From NCBI RefSeq assembly GCF_034479615.1, contig NZ_CP140255.1, positions 3,100,001-3,164,000 of the forward strand: DNA of 64,000 bases, given 5' to 3'. This DNA comes from Vreelandella neptunia (GTDB lineage: Bacteria > Pseudomonadota > Gammaproteobacteria > Pseudomonadales > Halomonadaceae). A program made the translations under genes and the position numbers. Each line of letters starts with the position of its first letter. The stretch's first letter is position 1. Of this stretch, positions 17,841 to 27,462 are shown one piece after another. A model generated the notes under the pieces. That model worked only from the letters and a program-made list of their open reading frames with translations, ran no database searches and was not told the DNA's origin.

Positions 17841-19223
17841 ATGAGCAACAGCATCAAGACGATCAATCCCACCAATGGTGAAACCCTCGAAACCTATACG
17901 CTAATGAGCAGCGCGGAAGCCAAGCAGGTAGTCGACGCCTGCTACGAGGCGTTTCTCGATTGGCGCTTAGAGTCCCTGGAAAGCCGCGCTAAAACGGTTA
18001 AAGCCATTGGCCAAGCGATGCAAACGCATAAAGAAGAGCTTGCCGACCTGATGGTCAAAGAGATGGGCAAACTGCCTTCTCAGGCCCGCCAGGAAGTCGA
18101 TCTTTGCACAGGCATCTGTGACTACACCGCTGAACATGGCCCCAAAAAGCTAGCCGACGAAGAGCGTCAGCCTGGCAATGGCGAACGCGGTTTTGTGACC
18201 TACTCACCGATGGGTGTGATCTACGGCATTCAGCCCTGGAACTTCCCTGCATATCAGGTAGTACGCTACTCCATCGCCAATATTATGGCGGGTAACGGCG
18301 TGCTGCTAAAACACGCTGAAAACGTGACTGGCAGCGGCCTACTGCTAGAAAAAATCTACCGCGAAGCGGGCCTCCCGGAAAACGTCTTCCGTACACTGGT
18401 GATCTCTCACGATGTTTCTGATGAGGTGATTGCTCATTCTGCGGTACGTGGGGTAACCCTAACGGGTAGTGATGGCGCAGGTCGCAAAGTCGCTGGCAAA
18501 GCGGCCGAGCACCTTAAAAAGACCGTGCTTGAGCTGGGCTCTAACGATGCCTACCTAGTGCTCGATGACGCCGACATGGATGTCGCCATCGACACCTGCG
18601 TACAGGGGCGCGTCTACAACGGCGGTCAAACCTGCGTCGCGGCCAAGCGTTTTGTGGTCACTGAAAAGAACTATGAAACGTTTAAAAAGCGCTATGTAGA
18701 ACGTATGCAGTCGCTTAAAGCGGGTGACCCGACCCAAGAAGACAGCGATCTGGGCCCCATGGCTCGCATGGATCTGCGCGATGATCTCCACGACCAAGTG
18801 GAAGAGAGTGTGCGCAAAGGCGCGAAGATTCTCTGCGGTGGCGAAAAGCCATCCGGTAAAGGCGCGTTTTACCCGGTCACCGTGCTGGATAACGTGACTC
18901 CCGGCCAGCCCGCTTACGACGACGAGCTGTTTGGCCCCGTCGCTGCACTAATTCGTGCCAAAGATGACGAAGATGCCATGCGCATTGCCAACGACAGCCG
19001 TTACGGCCTGGGCGGCGGCATCATATCTAAAGATGTGAAACACGCCACCGAGCTTGCCAGCAAGTACTTTGATACCGGCATGGTGTTTATCAATGGCTTT
19101 GGCGTTGCAACCCCGGAAATGCCTTTCGGCGGCGTTAAAAACTCCGGTTACGGTCGCGAGCACGGCGGCTTCGGCATGCACGAGTTCGTCAATGCCAAGT
19201 CGGTGATTGTCGTTCAAGAGTAA
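17841..19223 (+). CDS. NAD(P)-dependent aldehyde dehydrogenase, succinate-semialdehyde dehydrogenase type
   Basis: The 460-residue ALDH starts at an ATG seven bases after AGGAG. It shows MGVIYGIQPWNFPAYQVVRY, the general-base Glu in LELGSNDAYLVLDDAD, the catalytic Cys in YNGGQTCVAAKRF, and ELFGPVAALI. Its length and motifs fit the shorter Sad/YneI-type succinate-semialdehyde dehydrogenases. The perfect palindrome in front of it suggests control by a TetR-type regulator responding to aldehydes. It could also accept alpha-ketoglutarate semialdehyde, the end product of the hydroxyproline pathway at 47-58 kb, but that is speculation. It is monocistronic, with a strong terminator downstream. Confidence 0.88.
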   Translation: MSNSIKTINPTNGETLETYTLMSSAEAKQVVDACYEAFLDWRLESLESRAKTVKAIGQAMQTHKEELADLMVKEMGKLPSQARQEVDLCTGICDYTAEHGPKKLADEERQPGNGERGFVTYSPMGVIYGIQPWNFPAYQVVRYSIANIMAGNGVLLKHAENVTGSGLLLEKIYREAGLPENVFRTLVISHDVSDEVIAHSAVRGVTLTGSDGAGRKVAGKAAEHLKKTVLELGSNDAYLVLDDADMDVAIDTCVQGRVYNGGQTCVAAKRFVVTEKNYETFKKRYVERMQSLKAGDPTQEDSDLGPMARMDLRDDLHDQVEESVRKGAKILCGGEKPSGKGAFYPVTVLDNVTPGQPAYDDELFGPVAALIRAKDDEDAMRIANDSRYGLGGGIISKDVKHATELASKYFDTGMVFINGFGVATPEMPFGGVKNSGYGREHGGFGMHEFVNAKSVIVVQE

Positions 19224-19230
19224 GGCTGTA

Positions 19231-19298
19231 ATCGCTCAAAATCCTGAGCGATAACCAAGAGCGCCGCTAGCTTTTCATCAGGCTAGCGGCGCTTTTTT
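19231..19298 (+). terminator. Double-hairpin terminator after aldehyde dehydrogenase
   Basis: A first hairpin ATCGCTCA / TGAGCGAT (19231-19238, 19245-19252) is followed by a strong stem GCGCCGCTAGC / GCTAGCGGCGC (19261-19271, 19282-19292) and six T (19293-19298). This is a typical Rho-independent terminator for the plus-strand gene. It also lies just past the pgpA stop. Confidence 0.9.
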
Positions 19299-19311
19299 CG
19301 TTGCGTGTTTA

Positions 19312-19800
19312 TTACGAATTCAACTGTTGGTCAGAGGTTCGACGCAGCCAAAGTTTCAGCACAATAGCAATCACCACCCAGGTCACCAACGCCGCAATAA
19401 CATCATCCAAAACAATGCCAAAACCGCCATGAACATACTCTGCCAGGTGAATCGGCGGAGGCTTCAATCCATCGAAAAAACGATAGACAACAAATGCCAG
19501 CGCTATCACCGCTGGGTGGCGCGCGCCGGCTAACCCGATTACCGCCAGCGGAAACGCTACATATTCATCGGCAACGATACTGCCGTGATCCAACCCGGCA
19601 TAGTGCCAGGCGGCAACGTGGCAAACCGGCACGGCAAGTAGCAGCAGAGCTGCCATAATGGTGCCCTGCTGTACCAGCGGGCGGCTCAACAACCACCACG
19701 CCAGAGGGATGCCCAGCAGCGAGCCAAAGGTACCCGGCGCCATCGGCGCTAGCCCCAGGCCAAAGCCGGTAGCTAGCCAAAAATTAACCGTATCCAGCAT
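19312..19800 (-). CDS. pgpA: Phosphatidylglycerophosphatase A
   Basis: This 162-residue membrane protein matches PgpA. The N-terminal segment ATGFGLGLAPMAPGTFGSLLGIPLAWWLL, the acidic patch VADEYVAFPLAVIG, and the helix RFFDGLKPPPIHLAEYVHGGFGIVLDDVIAALV are all in place. PgpA removes phosphate from phosphatidylglycerophosphate to give phosphatidylglycerol in the inner membrane. Its ATG overlaps the stop of the upstream YebE-like gene by one base (TAATG), so translation is probably coupled. It is commonly next to thiL in other bacteria, but not here. Confidence 0.9.
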   Translation of the reverse strand: MLDTVNFWLATGFGLGLAPMAPGTFGSLLGIPLAWWLLSRPLVQQGTIMAALLLLAVPVCHVAAWHYAGLDHGSIVADEYVAFPLAVIGLAGARHPAVIALAFVVYRFFDGLKPPPIHLAEYVHGGFGIVLDDVIAALVTWVVIAIVLKLWLRRTSDQQLNS

Positions 19801-20543
19801 TAACCCGCCTGCTGCGCTTGACGCTCAAGTTCGTCAGTCATCTCTTTGGGCAAGTTAAGCGCACTGCCCAACTGATCAAGCCAAGCGCGCTCCATGGGGT
19901 TTTGATCATCGGTCACGGCCACGCTGATCAGGTACATTTCCCGGGCTGCTTGAGGGGAGTCCGCTTCGCGGGCCAGCGCCTGAGCATCCAGCGGTGCTTT
20001 TAGCTGCTGCTCCACCCAGTTATGCATCTCCTGGTCGGCACCCAGGGCATCAATCTGCTCGGTAATCAGCGCCTGCTCCTGCTCATCAATATGGCCATCG
20101 GCCCGGGCAGCCATAATCATCGCCTGCAGTAACTCCAGGCTGCGGCGCTCCTGATACTCACCGCTAAGCACTTCTACTCGCTCGCCCTCTGGCGAATTCT
20201 GGGCCGTATTTTGCTGGGCATTGCCATTTTTTGCCGCCTGGGAGCTCTGCCACGCTTTCCACGCCAGCACGCCCACCCCAGCAATGGCGCCGTATTTCAG
20301 CGCTTTACCGCCCATGCTGCGGCCGCGTTTGGAGCCGACCAACATGCCCATGGCGCCGCCACCGAGCAGGCTCTTAACATCGAAGCCACTGGAGGAGCCG
20401 CCACCTTGACCGCTGCTGCCACTGCCTAGCTGCTTAGAGAGCCCGCTCAGCATGCCTTTAACATCAACACCACTGCCACTGCCGCCCTTCTGACTTCCGC
20501 CAGCTTGCTGCATCAGCTGCTGTAAAATTTTGCTTGCGTTCAT
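19800..20543 (-). CDS. DUF533 (YebE-like) inner membrane protein
   Basis: The 247-residue protein has a Gly/Ser-rich N-terminal half, one probable membrane segment (ALKYGAIAGVGVLAWKAW), and a helical TerB-like C-terminal domain (LELLQAMIMAARADGHIDEQE and AREMYLISVAVTDDQNPMERAWLDQL). This is the DUF533/YebE arrangement. The ATG at 20543 follows AGGAG. YebE in enterobacteria responds to envelope stress, but its activity is unknown. It is the first gene of a two-gene operon with pgpA. Confidence 0.88.
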   Translation of the reverse strand: MNASKILQQLMQQAGGSQKGGSGSGVDVKGMLSGLSKQLGSGSSGQGGGSSSGFDVKSLLGGGAMGMLVGSKRGRSMGGKALKYGAIAGVGVLAWKAWQSSQAAKNGNAQQNTAQNSPEGERVEVLSGEYQERRSLELLQAMIMAARADGHIDEQEQALITEQIDALGADQEMHNWVEQQLKAPLDAQALAREADSPQAAREMYLISVAVTDDQNPMERAWLDQLGSALNLPKEMTDELERQAQQAG

Positions 20544-20679
20544 CCTTGTACTCCTAAGTAGATAGTATCTTCAGAGCTCGTTTGACGATTGAGTCACTTT
20601 ATAAAACATTCTATATGAACGCAGCATGAACCAGGCCTTGGAGGAAAACTGCCTGCAATCGGCCATGCGGCGTTAAGCG

Positions 20680-23600
20680 TTAAAGAAGTGCACCCTTTAC
20701 TTCCACTGAGCTCCCCTGCCGGCTGGCACGCACGTCTATACGGACTGGCATTTGCTCTTTGAGTTCGCTGACATGGGAGATCACCCCGATCATGCGTCCG
20801 CCCATTTGCAGCTCGCTAAGCATGGCAATGGCTTGGTCGAGCGCATCCTGATCCAGGCTGCCAAAGCCCTCGTCGATAAATAGCGTATCCAGTTGAATCC
20901 CGCCAGCGTATGCCTGTACTACATCCGAGAGCCCTAGCGCCAGCGAGAGCGCGGCCATAAACGACTCCCCGCCTGAGAGTGTCGCTACCGAACGATTCTT
21001 GCCGGTGTAGGTGTCGGCCACATCAAGCTCCAGCCCAGAGGCTCTGTTACCTTTGGAGGGATCTTCCCGGCGTACCAACTGATATCGCCCGCGGCTCATG
21101 CGCACCAACCGCTCGGAGGCTTGAATCAATACGTCATCCAGCAGCACACCCAGCACAAAACGCTGCAGGCTAATACGGTGCCCCGTACGGCCGTTAGCAA
21201 CCTCACTGAGCGTGCCCCACAACTGATACTGGGCTTCGAGCTCTGCCTGCGCCGTGTGGGCAGTCGCAAGCTTTTGACGAATGCCTCGCAGTGTGGACAG
21301 CCTTCCATCGAGTCCTCGCCACGCCTCTAGCTGGGCGTTCTCTTCGACCTGGGCCAACTCGGCTAGGCTGTTCAGCGCGGCCATATTTGGCGGCGTTTTT
21401 TCCGCAAGCTGGGCTTGGTAGTTCTCCAGCGCACCCTCAAGCTCGGCCAGGCGGCGTTGGTACACCTCTACTTGGCGAGTCAACTCTTGCCGCTGAGCAT
21501 CATCCAACTGCGCAGCCTGAAACGCCGCCTCATCACCAAAGGGGCTAGCCTGCAGGGCAGTTTGCCACTCTGTTTGCACCTGCTTTAGCGTCTGCTCACT
21601 ACGTTCGATTCGCTCGTTCGCGCCGCGTAACTGCTCTTCCGCCCGCGCTAGTTGTGTTTGGCTGGTCGAGAGCATCTGCTGGGCGCTCTCCCAGGCTTTT
21701 TCGAGCTGTGCGATCTGGTGTTCAAGCTCAGTGAGGGTTCGGCGCATTGCCTCAGGGTCGCGAGCATCTTCAGGCAGCGATTGGCTCAGCTGATCGCGCT
21801 GACTCTCCAGGCGCAACGCCTCCTCCTTCGCCTTCTCCACCTCGGGACGCTGGGTTTTAAGCTGCTTATCCAGCGCGCCCCACTCACGGCGCAGCGCTTC
21901 GCGAGCGGTGTTCTGCTGGCTAATCTCACGTTCAACGCTTTCCCGGCGCTGCACTTGGCGGCGCAAGCCTTCGCAGGCATTTTGCAGCTCAGCCAGCGGT
22001 TGACTAGCCCACTCGCCCAACTGTTGGGCAAGCCGCTGGGCCTGTTCTGTATTGTAGTTAATCTGCTGAGTGAGCTGATGGTGATGACGTTCGGCACCCT
22101 GACGTGCTTGGCGGGCCTGCTCTTGCGCCATCCTGGCTTCTTCAACCTGCGCCTGACTGACCACGTTGGCACTATCAACCGCTGGGGCTGGATGCTCCAG
22201 GCTGCCACACACAGGGCAGGGCACATCCTGTTCAAGAGTAAGCGCTAACAGCGCGGCCTGCCCCTGGTGCCAGCGCATCTCCTGCTCAGTGGCGTGGCGT
22301 TGCGCGCGCTCTGCTTCGCTTTGCTGGCGGTTGAGTGCCTCCGTCGCCTGCTGCTGTTGCCTGGTTAACTCATGCGCTTGCCGGGTGAGTTCATCCAGCT
22401 CTTGGCGCTGGGTCAGCAGGTCGTTATGGCGGCTTAGCTCAGCGGGGGCACTGGCCAGCTGCTGATACTCTGTTTGTAAGCGCTCCAGATTAACGCCGAT
22501 CGCTTCGCCCTGCTGACGAATGCTATCTAGCTGCGCCTCATCACGCTTGAGCGCACTATCGGCTTGTTGCCAGGAGGCCTGCGCCGTTTGAAAACGCGCC
22601 TGCAACTCGCTTAATTGCTGGCTTTTATGAATAAATTCGCCCAATTGGCGATGCCGTTCACGGAGCGTGGGGAGCTCTGCCTGACGCTGGCGTGCTACTT
22701 CTAACGCCTGCTGCGCCTGTTCGGCGTGAGTACGTTGAGTGGCTAATTCGGCTTGCGCCTGTCGCTGATCGGCCTCGGCGGTGGTTAGCGCCTGCTGTGC
22801 TTGGTCTAGGGCCGCTCTATGGGGGCGCAGCGCCTGGGCGTGGGTGCTTTGCGCTAAACGCTCCTGAGTACTTTCTATGTGAGCGCGCTGCTCAAGATGG
22901 CGGGCTTTATCCGCCGCCAGCCGATCGCGGGCCTCAAATTGACGCTGCAGCGCCAGCGCCTCATCGCGCTGTTTTTCGGCGCTACGGCGCTGCTGCTGCG
23001 CGGTTTCAAAGCGTTGCCGCGCTTGGTCTACCTGGGGTGTCAGCGCTTCAAGCTCTTGCGCTAACGCGGCTTCGCTCTCAAGCTCGCCCCCGGCGAGGAT
23101 GCCACTGATATGCTGGCGATGATCACTCACTGCCCGCTCGATTTGATTGGCCTGGGTTCGCAGACGCTCTTCGATGCGCTGAAAAATCTGGGTTTGAAAC
23201 AGCTGGGAAAAAATCACTTCGCGCTCTTTGGAGCCTGCCAGCAGCAGTTCGCGGAACTTACCCTGGGGTAGCACCATCACCTGGCGAAACTGGTTGGCAT
23301 CCAGGCCGATCAGGGTTTGCAGCTCGGCGGTGGCATCGTTGACCTTACGCGCAACCAAACAGCTGTCTACCTCGCCTCCGCCCTTCAAGCGCCACAGCTG
23401 GGCTTCAGCATTATGGGTGGTCGTGCCTTCGCCGCGGGCCTTGGGGCGCTCCTGCTGGGGCACCCGGCGAACCCGGTAATCCACGCCGCGCAGGCGAAAA
23501 TCCAGCATCACTTCCGTTAGCAGCGAAGCATCAGCCTGGTCGCAGCGCATCTGCGCCGGGTCGCGTTCATTGCCCGTGGTTTGGCCGTAAAGCGCAAAAC

Positions 23601-23745
23601 AGATGGCATCGAGAATCGAGCTTTTACCGGCGCCGGTAGGGCCATTAATCAAAAACAGTGGGCTTCTGCCCAGGGCGGTGAAGTCGATGGTCTCACTGCC
23701 CGCAAAAGGCCCGAACGCCTGCATGGTGAGGGTTAGCGGTGTCAT
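20680..23745 (-). CDS. sbcC: Nuclease SbcCD subunit C
   Basis: At 1021 residues this is a full-length SbcC/Rad50-type ATPase: Walker A GPTGAGKSSILDAICFALY, two long Gln/Glu/Ala-rich coiled coils, a central zinc hook CPVC (VPCPVCGSLEHPAP), the ABC signature TLSGGESFMAALSLALGL and Walker B DTLFIDEGFGSLD. With SbcD it cleaves hairpins and protein-blocked DNA ends. Its ATG overlaps the sbcD stop by ATGA. Confidence 0.97.
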   Translation of the reverse strand: MTPLTLTMQAFGPFAGSETIDFTALGRSPLFLINGPTGAGKSSILDAICFALYGQTTGNERDPAQMRCDQADASLLTEVMLDFRLRGVDYRVRRVPQQERPKARGEGTTTHNAEAQLWRLKGGGEVDSCLVARKVNDATAELQTLIGLDANQFRQVMVLPQGKFRELLLAGSKEREVIFSQLFQTQIFQRIEERLRTQANQIERAVSDHRQHISGILAGGELESEAALAQELEALTPQVDQARQRFETAQQQRRSAEKQRDEALALQRQFEARDRLAADKARHLEQRAHIESTQERLAQSTHAQALRPHRAALDQAQQALTTAEADQRQAQAELATQRTHAEQAQQALEVARQRQAELPTLRERHRQLGEFIHKSQQLSELQARFQTAQASWQQADSALKRDEAQLDSIRQQGEAIGVNLERLQTEYQQLASAPAELSRHNDLLTQRQELDELTRQAHELTRQQQQATEALNRQQSEAERAQRHATEQEMRWHQGQAALLALTLEQDVPCPVCGSLEHPAPAVDSANVVSQAQVEEARMAQEQARQARQGAERHHHQLTQQINYNTEQAQRLAQQLGEWASQPLAELQNACEGLRRQVQRRESVEREISQQNTAREALRREWGALDKQLKTQRPEVEKAKEEALRLESQRDQLSQSLPEDARDPEAMRRTLTELEHQIAQLEKAWESAQQMLSTSQTQLARAEEQLRGANERIERSEQTLKQVQTEWQTALQASPFGDEAAFQAAQLDDAQRQELTRQVEVYQRRLAELEGALENYQAQLAEKTPPNMAALNSLAELAQVEENAQLEAWRGLDGRLSTLRGIRQKLATAHTAQAELEAQYQLWGTLSEVANGRTGHRISLQRFVLGVLLDDVLIQASERLVRMSRGRYQLVRREDPSKGNRASGLELDVADTYTGKNRSVATLSGGESFMAALSLALGLSDVVQAYAGGIQLDTLFIDEGFGSLDQDALDQAIAMLSELQMGGRMIGVISHVSELKEQMPVRIDVRASRQGSSVEVKGALL

Positions 23746-24890
23746 CCCTGAGCCTCTTCGTCACGGCTAAGCTCGCCTATCAGTTCGCTTATCGCCTCGG
23801 TTTGTTGGTCAGTCATGGGCTCACCGCTGGTTTGGGCGAAAAAGTCACTGAACATATCCAGTGCGCTGAACTTCAGCCGCTCTCGGTCAAGCTGCTGATT
23901 ACCGCGGGCATCCAGCATCCCGGGCTTTTCGAGATGCAGCACGTTGGGATACACCTCGCGCAACTTGCCCATGGGGTCGAGAATGGCGTGGCGATCAGTT
24001 AACCGCACCAGCAGGTAGTCATCGGCATTCGCGTCCGTTCGCCCCTGGGCAATTAACGCATCGATCCCGCCCTCCAGTACGCGTACTTCGCGACTGGGAA
24101 TGAGGGGGATCTGCTCGATCTGGGTGACGCCGCTCGCATCAAGATCCACCAGCGTCACGCCTTTGCGCTGGCTGGCTTCGGAAAAGCTGTACTTGAGCAG
24201 CGAGCCGCTGTAGCGAATATGCTCGCCACCGCGGTACTGGGGGCCGTGAAGGTGGCCAAGCGCGACGTAATCAAAGCTTTCCATAGGCTCCCAAGCGACG
24301 CTTTCGGCGCCGCCCAGGGTCAGCGGGCGTTCAGAGTCCGAGGCGCTGCCACCATCCACAAAGCAGTGGCTCATCAATATGCAGGGGCGTGTAGGGTGAC
24401 GCTGCTCTTCGATGCGCTCGACCAGGTAGCGGTGGGCGCCGTCAAAATCGCGTACCTCAACGTTAAACTGGCTGCGCACATGCTCAGGGTCGGCGTAGGG
24501 AATGCCAAACACATCGACTTCAACGCCCTTAATCGCCAGCGTGACGGGGGTGGCAAAATCAGCTAAGTCAGAAAGGATATGCAGCCCGGCCTGGCGTAGG
24601 TGACGCGCGCCGAAACGAAGCCGCTCGGCGCCGTCGTGGTTGCCCGAGATCATGATCACCGGCAGCTTGCGCTCCTCGCAGAGCGCATGGAGTACCTCAT
24701 CCAACAGCGTTACCGCCGCCGCAGGCGGCACCGAACGGTCGTAGATATCGCCCGCGATCAGCACCGCATCGACGTTTTCCCGGTCGATAATCTCGATAAG
24801 TTGGTCGAGCACATGGCGCTGGTCATCCAGCAACGAAAGGTTGTGGAACAGCCGCCCCAGGTGCCAATCGGCGGTGTGAAGTAGACGCAT
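23742..24890 (-). CDS. sbcD: Nuclease SbcCD subunit D
   Basis: This Mre11-type metallophosphoesterase of 382 residues begins at ATG 24890 (MRLLHTADWHLGRLFHN), although the frame is open to 24929. The metal-binding motifs are DWHLG, GDIYDR, SGNHD, LMSHC and LGHLHGPQ. It supplies the nuclease activity of the SbcCD complex and is translationally coupled to sbcC. The upstream ribosome site is weak (GAG). Confidence 0.97.
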   Translation of the reverse strand: MRLLHTADWHLGRLFHNLSLLDDQRHVLDQLIEIIDRENVDAVLIAGDIYDRSVPPAAAVTLLDEVLHALCEERKLPVIMISGNHDGAERLRFGARHLRQAGLHILSDLADFATPVTLAIKGVEVDVFGIPYADPEHVRSQFNVEVRDFDGAHRYLVERIEEQRHPTRPCILMSHCFVDGGSASDSERPLTLGGAESVAWEPMESFDYVALGHLHGPQYRGGEHIRYSGSLLKYSFSEASQRKGVTLVDLDASGVTQIEQIPLIPSREVRVLEGGIDALIAQGRTDANADDYLLVRLTDRHAILDPMGKLREVYPNVLHLEKPGMLDARGNQQLDRERLKFSALDMFSDFFAQTSGEPMTDQQTEAISELIGELSRDEEAQG

Positions 24891-24967
24891 AACAGGCTCA
24901 GCAAAAATAGTGTATCGGCATGATAACAACCCGATACGCTATCTACTCACAAAACTCCATTTCAGCA

Positions 24968-24995
24968 TAAAAAAGCCCCGCACATGGGCGGGGCT
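24968..24995 (-). terminator. Terminator of the SLC13 symporter gene
   Basis: On the minus strand AGCCCCGC / GCGGGGCT (24988-24995 and 24974-24981) forms an 8-bp stem with a six-base loop, followed by a run of T (the A run 24969-24974 on plus). It sits 22 bp beyond the stop at 25017. Confidence 0.88.
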
Positions 24996-25016
24996 AGGCA
25001 ATGCTATAAAATCTTA

Positions 25017-26738
25017 CTAACGACGGAAGGCGTCAGGGTAGCTGGTGAGGTCAACCCCCCACATAAGTGGCAGCATGAAATATACCGCTGCCACAATCAG
25101 CAGCATTGCAATGATGTTGATCCAGAAGCCGGTACGCACCATCTCTAAAATTGTGATCTTACCTGTAGCGAAGATAATCGCGTTAGGCGGGGTACCTACA
25201 GGCAGCATAAAGGCACAGTTAGCAGCCATCGCGGCTGGAACCATCAGTACAAAAGGATGGATATCCAGCGCCAGTGCCAGTGACGCCAGCACCGGCAGAA
25301 TCATGGTGGCCGTTGCGGTATTCGAGGTGATTTCAGTCAGGAACAGCACCATGCCGGTCGCCAGCAAGATTACTAGCAAAAAGTTGACGCCTTCCAGCAC
25401 GCTCATTTGCCCGCCGATCCACTCCGCCAGGCCGGAAGAGCCAAAGCCTGCGGCAATCGCCAAACCACCCCCGAACAGCAGCAGAATGCCCCAAGGCACA
25501 TCTTTCGCCACGTCCCAGCCCAGCAGGCAGCCGCCTTTGTTTTTGGAGGGGATCAAAAACAGCAGCAGCGCAGCGACGATCGCGATCATGGTGTCATTGA
25601 TACCGGGGATATTGATGATCTGCCCCTGCCACAAGAACGAGCGGGTGATCCACATAAAGGCCGCAAACAAAAACACCGCCAGTACCGCTTTCTCTTCGAA
25701 ACTAGTGTTACCCAAGGCATCTTTTTCTTTGTTAATCAGCTCTCGCCCGCCCGGCAGGTGACTAAAATTAATGCGGAAAAATACCCGCGTTAGTAGTAGC
25801 CAGGTGCTAAACAGCAACACCAGCACGACGGGAAAAGCAAACATGAGCCAACCGGCAAAGGAGATCTCGATGCCAAACAGTTCATTCACAATCGCAGCAA
25901 GAATGATATTCGGTGGGGTACCGATTAGCGTGCCCAATCCCCCAATGGTACCGCCGTAACCGATACCAAAAATCAGCGCTTTGCTGAACTTATCGATTTC
26001 GGCACTGTGGTCGCCGTCACTTTTTGCCAGCTCTTGGCTCACCTGGTAGACGATAGCGGTACCAATCGGCAGCATCATCATCACCGACGCTGTGTTGGAG
26101 ACCCACATGGACAAAAAGCCGGTCGCGGCCATAAAACCAAACACGATGCTATTAATACTGGTGCCCAGCACGGCGATAATCGACAGCGCGATACGCTTGT
26201 GGAGATCCCACCTTTCCATTGCCAGCGCGATCATAAAACCGCCCAGAAACAGGAAAATAATTGGGTTACCGTAGGCGGCCGTGACGGTATTGCCATCCAA
26301 CGCGCCGGTAATCGGTAGTAGCACAATGGGCAGCAACGAAGTCGCGGGGATAGGAATAGCTTCGGTGATCCACCATACGGCCACCCACAGAGTGGTGGCG
26401 AGCACCATGCGCCCTTCAAAGCTTAAGTCTTCAGGGTGAAAGAACATCACCACAAAGGCGAACAGCAGTGGGCCAAGCAGCAGGCCAATCTTCTGCGGCG
26501 TGGTATAGGCAGGCGGCTTAGGTTGAGGGGAAGGGTTACGCTTGGTATTCGAAGCCGCGGCGTTAGCGGCCCCGCCCGTCGGCAGCGCGCACATCAATAG
26601 ATTTTTGGCTTGGTAGTGGGAGTGCCATAGCTGATCCCATACCGTCATCAGGGCAGTTTTATGCATACAATTTGCGCCACTTACGGTCAGAGTGAAAAGA
26701 ACAAATCGAGGATCAACATTCCGATACATATGCCGCAT
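25017..26738 (-). CDS. DASS/SLC13-family sodium-dicarboxylate symporter
   Basis: The protein carries the two SNT motifs of DASS transporters (MWVSNTASVMMMLPIG and TSNTATATMILPVL), about eleven membrane helices, and an N-terminal soluble extension of about 75 residues rich in Ala, Pro and Asn. It should import C4-dicarboxylates or related acids with sodium. The start is uncertain. The frame is open to a TTG at 26783. A strong AAAGGAGG lies 16 bases before ATG 26738 (used here, 573 residues), and ATGs at 26666 and 26648 lack a ribosome site but would give a more usual length. It is divergent from the small gene at 27048. Confidence 0.85.
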   Translation of the reverse strand: MRHMYRNVDPRFVLFTLTVSGANCMHKTALMTVWDQLWHSHYQAKNLLMCALPTGGAANAAASNTKRNPSPQPKPPAYTTPQKIGLLLGPLLFAFVVMFFHPEDLSFEGRMVLATTLWVAVWWITEAIPIPATSLLPIVLLPITGALDGNTVTAAYGNPIIFLFLGGFMIALAMERWDLHKRIALSIIAVLGTSINSIVFGFMAATGFLSMWVSNTASVMMMLPIGTAIVYQVSQELAKSDGDHSAEIDKFSKALIFGIGYGGTIGGLGTLIGTPPNIILAAIVNELFGIEISFAGWLMFAFPVVLVLLFSTWLLLTRVFFRINFSHLPGGRELINKEKDALGNTSFEEKAVLAVFLFAAFMWITRSFLWQGQIINIPGINDTMIAIVAALLLFLIPSKNKGGCLLGWDVAKDVPWGILLLFGGGLAIAAGFGSSGLAEWIGGQMSVLEGVNFLLVILLATGMVLFLTEITSNTATATMILPVLASLALALDIHPFVLMVPAAMAANCAFMLPVGTPPNAIIFATGKITILEMVRTGFWINIIAMLLIVAAVYFMLPLMWGVDLTSYPDAFRR

Positions 26739-26829
26739 GATGGGCGATACGGAACCTCCTTTGGCGCCCTTTATTAACTGCAATAGGCAATTAGTCCAGT
26801 GATTTGCTGCTAGCTACAACCAAAGTCTA

Positions 26830-26843
26830 ACAACTTTAGTTGT
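26830..26843. promoter_or_regulatory. Palindrome between divergent genes
   Basis: ACAACT-TT-AGTTGT is a perfect 14-bp palindrome about 90 bp upstream of the SLC13 start. It is an operator candidate only. Confidence 0.3.
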
Positions 26844-26993
26844 AACTGATGGCAAACAGCACCCGTTCGAGGTATTTATCAAGCCAAATACAACCGCGGT
26901 GCAATAAACCTTTGCCGCCGCCTTTTCGCATTTGCTTCTCACTCACGGCTATATTAAGCTCGGTTCGTACAACACACGTACAACTCAAATTCA

Positions 26994-27017
26994 GGCGGTT
27001 ATCTCAGCTTAACCGCC
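26994..27017 (+). promoter_or_regulatory. Hairpin in the leader of the small gene at 27048
   Basis: GGCGGTTA / TAACCGCC (8-bp stem, 8-base loop TCTCAGCT) ends 30 bp before the start codon. Just upstream, CGTACAAC occurs twice (26966-26973 and 26977-26984) with an 11-bp period. Together they suggest a regulated leader; no factor is identified. Confidence 0.35.
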
Positions 27018-27047
27018 GTCCCATTAGCAATCACACGGAGCCGTGAT

Positions 27048-27368
27048 ATGCATAACGAAACGTCAAGCGACCTTTCCCAGGCGGGTCTTAACATCGCCAT
27101 TCAAGACATCAAGGATGAACTGTTCGACACTCCCGAGTGCGACTACGCCATTGCCCAACTACTTACCCACTGGGGCCAGGCTGAAAAAGCCGAGCAAGTG
27201 CTGGATGAGATGCTGATGAAGTGGGGTACGTCACCCGAGGTGCTTGCTTTAACACAGCGAGGGTATACTGAGATGATTGGCAGCAGTGAGCTATTTGCGG
27301 ATAACGACGAAATCATCAGAAAACCGCAAAAATCCACTCCTGCGGCTCTTGAGGTCGTGGCTGCTTGA
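27048..27368 (+). CDS. Small acidic protein of unknown function
   Basis: I do not recognise this 106-residue protein. It is acidic and mostly helical. The central part (YAIAQLLTHWGQAEKAEQVL and ALTQRGYTEMIGSSE) resembles a single tetratricopeptide-like helical hairpin, but no repeat array is present. There is no signal peptide or membrane segment, so it should be cytoplasmic. The start ATG is preceded by CGGAG. It has its own promoter region, a leader hairpin and a downstream terminator, which together with a clean frame argue that it is real. Confidence 0.75.
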   Translation: MHNETSSDLSQAGLNIAIQDIKDELFDTPECDYAIAQLLTHWGQAEKAEQVLDEMLMKWGTSPEVLALTQRGYTEMIGSSELFADNDEIIRKPQKSTPAALEVVAA

Positions 27369-27408
27369 ACTAGAGGCTAGATCGCCAAGGCAACAAGCAT
27401 CATTGACT

Positions 27409-27445
27409 AATGCCCCTGCCCTCTGATGAGGCAGGGGCATTTTTA
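27409..27445. terminator. Terminator shared by convergent small genes
   Basis: AATGCCCCTGCC / GGCAGGGGCATT (27409-27420 and 27430-27441) forms a 12-bp stem with a nine-base loop and a T-rich tail on the plus strand. It lies between the convergent genes ending at 27368 and 27463. Confidence 0.9.
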
Positions 27446-27462
27446 TTGCGTGAATGCAGACG

